Origin: Oxytricha trifallax | Lineage: Eukaryota > Ciliophora > Spirotrichea > Sporadotrichida > Oxytrichidae | Direction: 5' to 3' | NCBI GenBank assembly: GCA_000711775.1 | Contig: ARYC01001250.1 | Coordinates: 1 to 64,000, forward strand | Length of the DNA: 64,000 bases | Shown here: one piece after another, positions 11,301 through 23,100 of the stretch | How positions within the stretch are numbered: the first letter of the stretch is position 1 | Layout of the letters: each line of letters starts with the position of its first letter | Program-made: the position numbers and the translations under genes | The notes under the pieces: model-generated | Seen by the model: only the letters and a program-made list of their open reading frames with translations | Database searches by the model: none | What the model was told of the DNA's origin: nothing

Positions 11301-13093
11301 ATATACAGATTAATTTTAATGAAATTATTGTGTAGATTCATAAGAAATTATTGAAATGATAGATTTTAAAAGTATTTTTTTTCCAATTAAAACTAATGCT
11401 ATTAAGTAAATCATCTTAAGCTTAATTGCTCTATGAAAAAGACAAGTCAAATTAATTAGTAATTTTCAGTTAATTACTGATATTTTGTTTTATGCCTTAA
11501 CCCCTACCTTGCCTTGCCTATAACTCTCTAACATTTTATTAGGCTTTTGGCTGTGCAAATTTTAAATTATTTTGATTATGATTTTTATTGTTTATGCTAA
11601 TTTAATTATTCATAATTATGGCTTAAATAGCATTCTATTATTTAATTTCATTAATTTCACTTAAAATAATTTAAAAAAATATTATTTAATATTCTAGGTC
11701 GCCTGATAAGATTACTCTTTGAATTACTGAGGTGATAAATTTGCGGATATTGTTCCTTCTCCATAAGCAGAATTATAATAACCATTTCCGAATTGATTAT
11801 TTTATTAATATTAAGTGCTAATTGAACCTGCAGTGCCTAATCGCGTTTAGTGATTGCCAAAATTATTCATTTATTGTTTCAAATTTAAATGGTCGTTCAA
11901 TAATTTTAAATTACCAATAAAATTTAATCATTTACAGATATCAAACTTATGATTTTTAAATCAAAATAATCATAATTTTAAGGTTCAACAGTCTTTTGAA
12001 AGGCTCATTGTTTTTTTAGGCAGTAGTAAGAATCTAGGTTTCGTTAAAATTTTTAAATTGGATATTTTGATGCTAGATTTACGATAAACTTTATATAGTA
12101 TTGCTCTAATCTACCATTTAATGTCTCTCAGTTTCTAAGGTGTTGCTATTATCAATAAAATTATCGTTTATCTTTTGTTACTTCCTGTGCTGTCATAAAT
12201 TAAATTAATATTGATTCTTTTTTATTACAAATTAAATTCGTTAATTTTTATTTTTGATTAATGATAATTCATTTACGCTTAACATTTTCTTACTATAAAT
12301 TTTTAATCATAAGGCAGGTTCGACTATGAGTTACTTAGGTTTAAGATAGAAGTACGGATTGGATTTTTATGCAGATTTATTAATAACAATCTTTGAATCA
12401 TGATTATGCTTAATTAAATCTATGTTGTCATCTTAGTCGAGAGAGTGATCATGTAGGGCTATCATTTAATTTGATAGTTGCTCATTTTACAGGTAATCGT
12501 TATTTAATGAATAATAAATCTTATAAATATATTATATTAGCAGAAGTATAATTCTTAGACTAAAAATCAGTAAATAAAAGATTTATCATCAAATAAAAGT
12601 AAAAATATTGATACATTTTTATAAATTAATATGTATAGCAATATTATTTATACTGGTTGTATTGAAATTATTATCAGTTTACTGTGATTATTAATGTTAA
12701 CTGACATTATGATTTATTGCTAGATGCTAATTTTATTTATTATTTAATTTTGTAAATTGTGATACCTCTCGTTTATTATGATAATTATTATTATTTTCCA
12801 TCCTATCTAAATCTTGCAAACTTACTTGGGCTTTTAATTATATTTTTATATATTTTTTATATTCAAAATAGTATTTAAATTGCTTGAATCATAACTGAAT
12901 TAGTAGTAACTTTGGGTGAAAAAGATTATTTTTATTTTATCTAAGATTTTCTTGTAATTATACTAACTTTCCTAGTTTACTTGGGAAGGTGGGATTAATT
13001 TTATTATTATTTGGAAAGGGGTTTTGGGGTTTAAATTATAGAGGAGTCAATACTTAAAGAATCTTATTATAGTTAGAGTATCGGCGTTGGCAT
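5350..13093 (-). CDS. Very long, highly fragmented low-complexity gene of unknown function
   Basis: A chain of short minus-strand coding pieces is separated by long AT-rich IESs. Pieces, from the 5' end: ~13093-12960 (MPTPILQLQQDSLSIDSS), ~12500-12300 (LIKHNHDSKIVINKSAQ), ~11850-11700 (NNQFGNGYYNSAYGEGT), ~11160-11080 (KIRVISVQTNSPQNSKS), ~10940-10740 (LDNPEFKIIDKELQKALIK), ~10560-10380 (LNLDQISYHPDERIINSAF), ~9060-8830 (KTEEIQVKHSRNKSEYIGKG), ~8600-8340 (NNQFQTGDNESLLKESS), ~7800-7690, ~6900-6830 (SADSSFRKKTIIKTFANS), ~6350-6240 (SLNDDEGKVAIENEDDLVDD), ~5580-5360 (RSRIEQRRDSTKLRRKC). All need TAA/TAG as Gln. The protein is rich in S, N, Q and K and I recognise no domain. It could be more than one gene; single-gene status rests on common strand and composition. 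Confidence 0.5.
6692..6702. repeat. Poly-G run (11 G) inside an IES
   Basis: An isolated run of about 11 G occurs in very AT-rich DNA. It may be a natural homopolymer or an assembly or sequencing artefact. Confidence 0.7.
9662..10078. repeat. Inverted-repeat-bounded unit (~415 bp)
   Basis: The left arm (~9667-9712; GAATACATTCAATTTGGGAA followed by a TGAATTAAAATTAA stretch) is the near-perfect reverse complement of the right arm (~10030-10072). About 40 bp pair with few mismatches. The interior (~9740-10020) is markedly less AT-rich than its surroundings. It can be read without TGA on the plus strand (segments LDYTIGNILESAQEAKYFV and CELTPENGKRDFSRFGEEIK) and also on the minus strand. The unit may be a MITE-like element, or a scrambled or inverted MDS flanked by a duplicated IES. 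Confidence 0.7.
13018..13032 (-). other. Internal telomere-like G4T4G4 tract not associated with a TBE
   Basis: GGGGTTTTGGGG lies at 13019-13030. No TBE gene or TBE subterminal sequence adjoins it. It falls inside the first coding piece of the large minus-strand gene, where it reads TPKPL. Confidence 0.6.
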
Positions 13094-14164
13094 AATATAA
13101 TAAAAATTTACTTGAAATTCAAATAAATATTAATAAATACAATTTTAATTTTGACATAAGACTTTTATCAATACCTGATTTCATTTTAATTATAATTAAT
13201 TTATCTAATATGTAATTAAAAATAGTAATGATTAAGTTATAATAATCTTTTGCGTAATTGTATAAAATTACATCAATTATATAGAATCATTGAACATTAA
13301 AGGGAAAAGTTAAATATAGATTTAAGGGAATATATTGTTACCAAAACATTTTAAATAACTTTCAAATTATGAAAAATTATAAAATATTTTCTTTCTAATA
13401 TAAATTTTATTGTAGAATATTGATATTAAATAGAGAAGATTAGAATAGTGAAAATATCTTTGAATTTAAGTTTTTAAGAAATTATTACTCCTAGTTAGAT
13501 GCATCTCAAATTACTCATTAATGAAGTCAAATCCTTTTGGGATCCCCATTTCAAAGCATATTAAAATAATTTAAGAGAAAATTTAACTTATAAAATATAT
13601 TTTCAAATCATTTCTTATTTTTGATATAATGAATAAAATTTGATTATTTTCCTTTATATTAAATGAATATATTTTTACGAGTACATTATTTATAAATTTC
13701 TATTGAGTTATTTCATATATTATTTTAAGCAGAAAAAGAGGAGGTAAATATATAAATAAAATATTATAGATATACTATTTTAATTTTAATTATTGAAAAT
13801 CAAGGAAAACAATTTATTATAAATGCATACAATTAAATGCTTATATTTTTAAAGCATCAACTTATTATTTCATATTTCTATTTTCAATGTTAACATTAAA
13901 TGAAGCAGCTAGTGAAAAAGATTAATTTTCACCCCTCACTGCTCCAAATAACATTATTTACAATGTGTCTATGACGTAGTGTTGTCATAAACTTAATTTC
14001 TATATCTTACTCAAATACATTTAAATGTAGCTTAAACTTATTTATAAATAAAACTAATGCTAATTAAATATTATATGAATATAAGAAAAAGGTAATTTTA
14101 ACTTATCTAGAAGAAGAATTCTTAGGTATATTGTTTTGAATTAAATTTAAAAGTTTATAATAAA
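13094..14164. other. AT-rich stretch without identifiable gene
   Basis: This lies between the start of the large minus-strand gene and the 3' end of the calpain locus. I see no convincing coding piece. A slightly GC-richer patch at ~13930-13990 could be an isolated MDS but matches nothing I recognise. Confidence 0.5.
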
Positions 14165-17100
14165 AATTAAAATGTAGCAGGTCCAATACTAGCTTGAATG
14201 TTTCCAAGTGGAGGAATGGGGACCATCATCCAATTGCATTGTTAGTTACCAGTTGTAGTGCAAGCAACAGTGAACTCAGTATCATTTCTCTGAAGTCCAG
14301 TTGCCACAACAGTGGTTTAATAGTTTGACTTTGAGAAACTTTTTAATTTTTTTATATTTAAGGGTGTTAATTTTAAGAATAATTCAATTAAATAGTTTAC
14401 TAAATAAGATAGGATATGCACACAAAAATATTTTTAAAAAAACTTGAGGTTGGTTACTCAGTTATCAAATAAGCGTCTGCATCTAAGATTTTCATCTTGA
14501 GACTTATAGAAACAATATATTAACAATTATAATATAGAGAGAAGTTTAAAATTAAATTAATTTAAATAAATTTAAAATTATAGTGCATTGTTTTCCAACA
14601 ACACCTTAAGCTGAGTAGAAATAATTGTTAAAGTAATTAAATAAATATAAAAATATTAAATAAAAAAGACTTATTTTTTATATTGATATTTACTTTATTA
14701 GAAAAAGATTTAAGACAATAATAATGAATAAGTTATGTTTTACAATTTTATAAGGAATTTAAGCTATAATATATGAGAAAGATTCATTTTTACAAAAAGA
14801 ATTTTCTTCTTTAAATTTTTTTATTTTACTACTTTTTTTCAACAAATTATCTATAAAACTAAAAATTATTTCTTTAACATTGAAAAATTCAGATAATGCT
14901 GAGTTATATAAATCAACCTAAATTATAGGATTTATTAGAGAATGAATTAGTTTATAAATTATTTTTAATTTGTGAATAAATTTAAAGTTCTTAATAAAAA
15001 GCAATTTTTATTATAATAAATAATCTAATAATTGTTAAGAGATGACCAGCTCTTCTTGATGGTGACTCCGGAGGGATCATTTATAGGAGTAAGAGCTTGA
15101 GATTAGACGCTCTTGAAGTCAAGTTTGTTTGTGAACTCAGCAAATTCTTGTTGGGATTTGTAGTTGTAAGATTGAATTTAAATTATAATTCAAGTATTTT
15201 ATATAGAATCTTGATTTCAAAGATTAAATCATTAGATTATTCTATTTTAAATGATATAAATAAACAAAGAGATAACCATAAAGCCCTTTTAAGATAATTA
15301 TTTCATTATAGTTTTTAATAAATGTTCACCTTGACTGGGAGGAAAGCTCTAAAACTGAAGTCTCTGACGTCATTGACTCCCCATTTGTTTTGTGAAACAA
15401 CAACAGTGTAGTAATATTAATAATTATAATTGACATTTTTATTATTAGAGTGTAAGTGCCTGGAAGCCACTTGTTTCTGATAAATCCGTAGTAGTCAGAG
15501 TCTCTGATTGTCTGAGAATTAACAAGAATACCGTCCATGTAAACTTTCATCAAAGCGCTGCTTGAAGTGTCACGGCAACCAGGTGGATACATTTAATAAA
15601 TAAAGCATAAAAAATAAGCATCAACATAATTTCAAACACTTATCTTGCTCATTAAAATTATATATGATTAAATCTCTATAATTCTTGGACTGTAGAAGTC
15701 TAGACCTAAAAATCCTTAAAAATTATACAAATTTCTAAAGAAATAGTTTTAAGAGTTTATGATTAATCAAATTCTATATGAATTATTAGTGAAAAATCCA
15801 TCAGTAAGCTCTGAAAGAGTGAATTCAAATTTGGACCCAAAGCCAGCATCACCGTATATGGTTGAGGTGGAGCTGCTGTACGAGTCATCCCAGAAACCAA
15901 TGATAATTTGGTCGAAGCTCTCGTGATAGGTTTACAAGTCTACGAAGTAGACACCGTCTTCTTAGTCCTTAACGAAGGGGACTTAACTGTAGAATTGTAA
16001 AATATGTTTATTTATCATAAAAATGAATAAATATTCTTATAAAAATAAGATAATGGATAAGATAATCCCTACAAATACTCAGTCTCATTATTGAAAATTT
16101 AGCAAAGAAATTATAAATTAGCAATAACTTGTTGACTTCATCAGTCCATTTTTCGCTCTTATCGCACCATGTTCCGTTGTATTTTCCATCGCTACCCCAT
16201 GGGTTTCTGATTCTAAGGAGCTTGGCTGCTTCAGTGCCATTCATTAGAATAAATTTAATTATTGAGTTCTTTTAGTTAATTTTAATTGATATAATAGATT
16301 TTTAATTCTTATATTTATTATATTGGCATAGTTAACAACATAAGTACCGATCACTGTGTATGCATGACTCATTGCTAAGCCGTACTTTTGCTGAACTTGA
16401 TCATTTCAAAAATCATGATAAATTGAATTATCATTTAGAAGAATATTTAATAATTTGTTCTGATTTAAAATAAAAATGTTATTAATTGATTTTAATTTCC
16501 GCCACCTGGGACTCCACTCCACATTATAGCATAATATTAAAAAAATACTTTTTTTTAAAAATAAATTACTATATTAGTTTATAAAATGCATTTTTAAATT
16601 ATGTATTAGGCCTGATCAGCTTTTGTGATGGTGTCAAAGATTTGCTCTGGATTTAATATAAAAATAAATATTTTATTTTTATAATAAAGATGTAAGTACA
16701 ATCTAAATTAAATAGTATGTAAGTATTTTGTGATTATTTATATTATAATTGAAAATAAAACTTTTTGAGTAAAATTTAAAAGTCATAGATCAAAATATTA
16801 CAAAATTCCTTTTTAGTTATAAATATATATATATATATATTTTTTATAGTAAAAAAATAGAAAAATAAAAATTTGTATGCAATAAAATCTTCATATTTTT
16901 TTAAATATGAGAGCATTTTAAAGGTTTTTGTAAGGTGTTCTTTTTTTAAAAGTACTCATAATTTTATTGCAGTTTATTCATTACTACTTTACACTTTGAA
17001 CAAATTTACTTAAAATATATAAATATTTCTGAAATATTTCAGATTTGAAATTGATCCAGCCTTCCTTACCATTGGAAATTTTGGTAGATGGGATGCCAAA

Positions 17101-20100
17101 CATGAATGTGAAGACCTCTCTACCTGATCCGCTCTTACCCTAAAATTTAACTTGTATTTTACATTTTAATTTTCTATCTATTATTATCATAGTTTCCCAT
17201 TAAATTGGATTAAGAAATCAAACTTAACATTCAATATCATCATTTTTACAATTATTTAGGGTTTATTTATTAATTTGATCGAAGTTGCCATGTGCTTTAG
17301 CAAATGCCTTTTCAAGGAATGGTCCCCAGAGACCATCTCTTTCCGAAACATGATCAAAAGTAAGACCTTTAAGTCCAGTGGTTTTCTTAAAGAAAGCGAG
17401 GTAATCGTCGACAACAACTTCTTTATTGTTGCCCAATATGGTTGGTTTCACAACTATGATTCCTTCTTTATTATAAGTCTGAGTTTACTAAACAAAATAG
17501 GGATTGTTTAATAAGTAAGAACATCATGTAAAATAAATCCAAATTCTAAAAGTTACAAAGATTTTCTTGACTCTGTCACCATTTTCGGCGATTGCAGCGC
17601 AACCCGCCATTAAATAGCAATCTCCAATATATCCTTACTCGATATCATTATACTAGAATTTAGTAATAAATTAAACCATTTTTTATATTTTAATATCATT
17701 AGGTCCTGGCATGGATTAATTACCCCAAAGAGTAGCAGTAGGAAGCTTCTCTCTTGCTCTGAACACTTCGTACTTATCATACCACAACTCCTTGGCGTAG
17801 TTCTAATTGTATTAGAATTTAAATGTCAATGAATGTTATTATATTTTATTAAATCCAAATTTATACTTTATTTTAAATTGTATTGTGGCCAGTAAACAGC
17901 ATCATTTGCGAAGGAAAATTCTGTGTCTGTGAATTGCTTACCAGAACCAATGATTTTAAATTTATATATATATATATTAAGCTTACTCATAAATTATAAT
18001 AATTTTGATTTTAATGTGTTAAATTCGATTAAAAATCCATTTAGATTATAGACTATAATTATATTTTAAACTATAAATGATAGAGTTGTAATCGATATTG
18101 CTGCTCTTGAATCTCTTGATAATAGTATCGCATTCAAAACCCCAAAACCCCTTTATGAGGTTTATTAGTGCTTTGATTTGTAGGGAATTTGTTAGGGGTT
18201 GGGGTTATCAATAGGTTTTAATGTGAAATTTATAGTAAAAGTATTTAATTTAATCACTCAAAATGCACTTTTGGATCATGTAGGAGAGATCTGAAGTTTA
18301 TCTTACTTAACCACAAAGCTATCTACTCTATTGATATGTCTGATCTTGAGTTTGGTTTAAATATTATTGACTCAGCCATATGTTTAATTGATTGAGATAC
18401 TCTGGTTTTGTCTATAAACTACTTGATTCTTTACTTAGCATCTTTCTCGCACCTTGTAGAGTAATCGTTGCGAGGCATTTCGCACTCTATTATTATTGCT
18501 GCTAAAGCCCACACATCCCACTAAAAGTCACCATCTCTCCAGTCTTCTCTTTCTGGATAATAGCCTTGAGTTCCCATTACAGTTCCAAGCCTTGAGACTT
18601 TCACTCTTTAGGCTCAGTTGAAATCGATTATTGCTACTCTTACTGGAGAAAAGTTTATCATAATATTTTTTGGCTTTAAATCTCTGTGAACAAACCCTAA
18701 CTTGTGAAGCTCTTTAATGCCTTGTAATGGTCTGAGTTGCTATTTATCCAAATTACTTCTGATTCCTTTTATCTGTTATGAAATGTCTTAGAGTCATTTC
18801 ATAGAATGGGAGTCTGAAAGCAACATGATCCTTGGCAAGGAGAACAGCATCTAGCTTGATTAAGTAACTAGACTCCTTAAACTTTGCTTGAGTGAGTACT
18901 TGATACTCATTTGTAAACTCCATCTAATATTTATCATCACTTAAGAGATAGTTGAAGGGATACACCTTGTATGCGAATTGATGATCATTGATAACTTTCT
19001 TATCAAAGGAGTCCTCTAGAATAAGATATTTTAAAGTGAAGTATCTAAATCTATCTACGCAAGAACTGGTATTTTCTTGTATTGAATTTTGATCATGATT
19101 TTTGTGATTTCAGAGGTTAGTTGGTTACGTGCCTTCTTTACGTACTCTAAATCACTAGCTTATTCAGGCACTACCGCTTTAGAATATTCCCTCGATTTTC
19201 TTTTGTTCATAAGCTTCAACTCAACTTCATGCTTTTCAATTTCTATTGTCTTTTTTGTGAGCTTTTAAAAAATGTTTCTTCAAGTGTCTTGTATGAGAGT
19301 ACTACTTATGACACTCAAAGCAATCATACTTCCCATCGATTTTGTCGTGCTTTAAGTATACAGTAGGCTTGGCTTCTCTATGCTCCTTCATATGTCTATA
19401 CCAGCTTGATTTATGAGCGAAATCTCTCTCACACAGCTCACAAAGTATACTTCTATTTCTTCAGTTTGTATAGGAATATCATTAATACCTTTCTCCTCCT
19501 CTCTGTCTCCCACAGACTTGTTTGCCATTTATTTTCTATTATTAATTTCTATTTTTATAACAGAGAACTCAAGTGATAGCTCTGGTAATTCTTTAAGAGA
19601 GTTCATCTCACAGCTATCACACTTTTTATTGCTGCCAAAGGTAAGTCTCATTAGTTTTATGGAAGTGCTGTTGTTTTTCTTAAAATGTTAGCGCTCATAT
19701 TAAATTTTGAATTTAAAATTATAAAACTGCCTCTATAACTGAGAGCTTATATGATAGCTTTGCAAGCCTACAAGTTTCAAAGGGAAGTTCTTAGAGTATT
19801 AGAGAAGAATTATGAGTGTTAAGAGACGATCCAGCTCTAAATATGGGTGAGAAATTAACCATTTTTAATTTCAATAATAAGTTGATTATAGTACGTGCCT
19901 ATTTATGAGGTGCACCTAATTAAGTAAGTACTGATTTAGGAGGTATTTTGTGATTTTATGATTAAAATTAGGGTGCTCCTAATTAAGTACTAGCATTAAT
20001 TAATGCTCCTAATTAAGTACCTACCAATTTAAATTTAAAAATATGGAACTATAAGACTAGAAATTGATATCAATCTCTCAAGTTTGAAACCAGTTTTCAA

Positions 20101-23100
20101 AACTTTCTCCATATCCTTCTTAGAGGTTGACCCCTATAGTATGCCCATATTTAATAGTAAGTTTTACATAGATAAATAATTGAAATCAATAAACTTAAAT
20201 TTGAATATCATTTCATAGATCTGTAAAAAAGATGGAGTCAATGAATGATGCAATGAAAAGAGTACAAGCACAAGAATTGATTCAAAGATTTAGAAGCAAG
20301 GAGGATTTGCATCGCTACCTGGTGCAGCAAGGTAATAAACTCAAAGTGGCTAATCTTGATTATGTAGTTGGTTTGTTCTTCCCAACGATGGAAGGTACTA
20401 AAATTTCATTTCTAAGAGCCATACTCTGCGAAGAGAAGAAAGCATTGAAAACTTAAGATGTAAAGTTTGCAGAGATTCCAAACTATCCAGAAATTTCAGT
20501 GACTAACTTATATGATGATGCTATGAATGACCCAGAGGTTTCGCTGTACCTGCCTACTAAGAAGCAGTTGTCAAATAAACTACCTGAAAGAAACTATTTC
20601 TTTGGCATACTTGCAACAATTAAAGGTGATTACTTGAAAGAAATTATTCAAGAATCTCATAAGAAAAGGTACAGCATCTCTTCAGAAGATAAGGACAAAC
20701 AAGGGATCAAGATAAGTGAGAGCTGGCTATCAGAGCTGCAGAAGCACCCTTATATTTCAAGTAAGATTTGTTGCTGAACTCTTAATAAAAATCTGGTACT
20801 GGCATCTTTTTGATGAATGAATATAGCAAGCTTCACAGAGAGAGAAAGTCGCAGACGAAGTATGAAGTTAGCAATAGACTTTATTCAAATATTTAGCCGC
20901 CAGAGTCAATGAACATTAATGCTGGAGCTGGCAGCAAGAGAAGAAACCTTGGAGGAGGGAAGCAAGAAGTAGAAGAAAAGAAAGAGAAGCCAGCTCTCAC
21001 GAAAGAGTTTTAAATGTTACTTAAATATTCATTAGCTTAACTCTAAAACTTATTTATATACATTCACTCTCCCTTCTTTAGCATACTTTTAAACCAATTA
21101 ATTATCTAATCTCTTCGCTGAGCTTTTTATAAAATCGACTGTATCAATAGGGAGGTCATGTATCAAGTGGTATAGTAGCAGTTTCTTGTAATGACCTTTT
21201 AATATTCTCCAGTAGAGCTCAATTCCATTAAACTATGGACTGTAAGGTACGTTGAAGACTGGCGTTATTCTAAGTTGTTCATAACTCTTCCTTGTTTCTT
21301 TTGTCTTATGAACTGAAAGATTATCAACAAACAGTATAATCTCTTATTCAGGGTACTTCTCTCTCAGCTGCTCTAAGAACTTAATATACTGCTCTGTCTT
21401 AATAGAGCGAGGATGAATAACATAAGTTTCTAAACCAGCATCCTCGCTAATACCTCCAAGAATTGCCATTGTTTATACCTTGACTTTCTAGTCATATACT
21501 TCTATATTGCTATGCCTCTTATACCAAGACTTCTAGATGAAAGTGTTGAATGTAAACACACCCTCGTCAGCATGAATGAACTTAATATTATTCTATTAGG
21601 CTCTGACTCTCAAGAATATCAGAATATGTCAAACTGGCAAACTGAGTTGTAGAACTTTGAATCTGAACTGATTGAAAGAGAGAGTAATCTCATCTAGAAA
21701 GAGAAGAACTTTGAAAAGGATAGAAGAGAAGCGCATTCAAGTATCTAATCTGATCGTGAATCAAACAAACTTTGGGCAGCTGATCTCAAACAGAAGGATT
21801 TAGAGTTGAAATAAAAAGATTCAGACATCAAAGCCTAGACCAAAGAGATTGATTCTGAGATAATTTCTTTGAAGATGCAATTATAGTCTCTTGAAAAGAA
21901 GCTCCAAGATAAAGATAAGCACATTTTCAATGTAGAGAAAGAAAACTTTGATAAAAACTAGGCATTTTAACAATTAAAGAACGATTTCGACAATCTCTCT
22001 TAAAACACTTGCATTGAATAAAACTAGACTCACTGCAGGACCTTAATAATAATTAATATAATTGTTAATTAAAATCCTGCATCCAAGCTTGTGTGTTGGG
22101 ACATTTTAGCCTCTCGTAGCTCAATCAAATTGAATTCAATAAATAATTAATAATTATTGTAATTGAGAAAATTATTATGAACCATTCTTTAGATATTTTC
22201 TTGAAATATGCGATTCCTTTCAAGAAAGCAAACGGTCACAAAAAATTCAAATTCAGGAAGCCTTTGTAAAATTAATTATTTTGTTTTTATTATATAATAT
22301 ATTGAAATTATTTTAAAGCAAGTTCGCAACCTAGGCATAGTCCATGAACTCCATGACAGTCTTCCTATGAATGTTCAGATGCTTTTCAAACCAACTTGTG
22401 ATACAATTCTAGACATCTCCTAAGAGTAGCTTGATTTTACAATATTTTTAATATAAATTAATGAATTGATCTTTCTAAGTATGCAGTCCAATTCATCTTG
22501 ACTGATGAAGAGGAAGATTATAAAAATATTCAACATGATTTATAATTTCAAAAGCAGAGCTCAAAAATCAGTAGGAGTTTTCCCTCGATCACCAAGTGGA
22601 CGAAGAGCTTCTTGACATGATGAAAGAAGGAAACAACAACAACTAGAGTGCTCAAATACAACAATTACTTCCTCAACAACCATAAAAAATCTATTTTTTG
22701 ATTAATTGTTAGCAATTTAAATTTAGCTTATAAATTGAAAGAAAGAATATGAATTAAAGTTTATTATGAATTTAAAATTACATGATTAAGGTTAAGTTGA
22801 AAGATGAAAACACACACATTTTTCTTTACAAATGAATTTCATTAATATAATGAATTTCTTTCAATAGAATGAATTTATATAATTTGAGTTCTCATAAGGG
22901 CACACATATATATTTCATAGATACTCATAGTTATTTCAAAGCTGATACACATTAATTAATACTCTCTACATTTAATTATAAATATAATTTAAGTTGTTGT
23001 TGTAAAATGGCAGAGTGAAATCAATTACTCTCTTGATACGATTTACACCTTTTTAAGAGATACCGTTTCGTTTATAAATGTTTGCAACAGATTATGCAGA

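Noticed and set aside
16818..16842. TA-dinucleotide tract
   Set aside because: Simple repeat of the kind common in IES DNA; no evidence of function.
19413..19691. Plus-strand frame opposite the copy B zinc-finger N-terminus
   Set aside because: Shadow; the minus strand carries the conserved MSANILRKTT start and finger residues.
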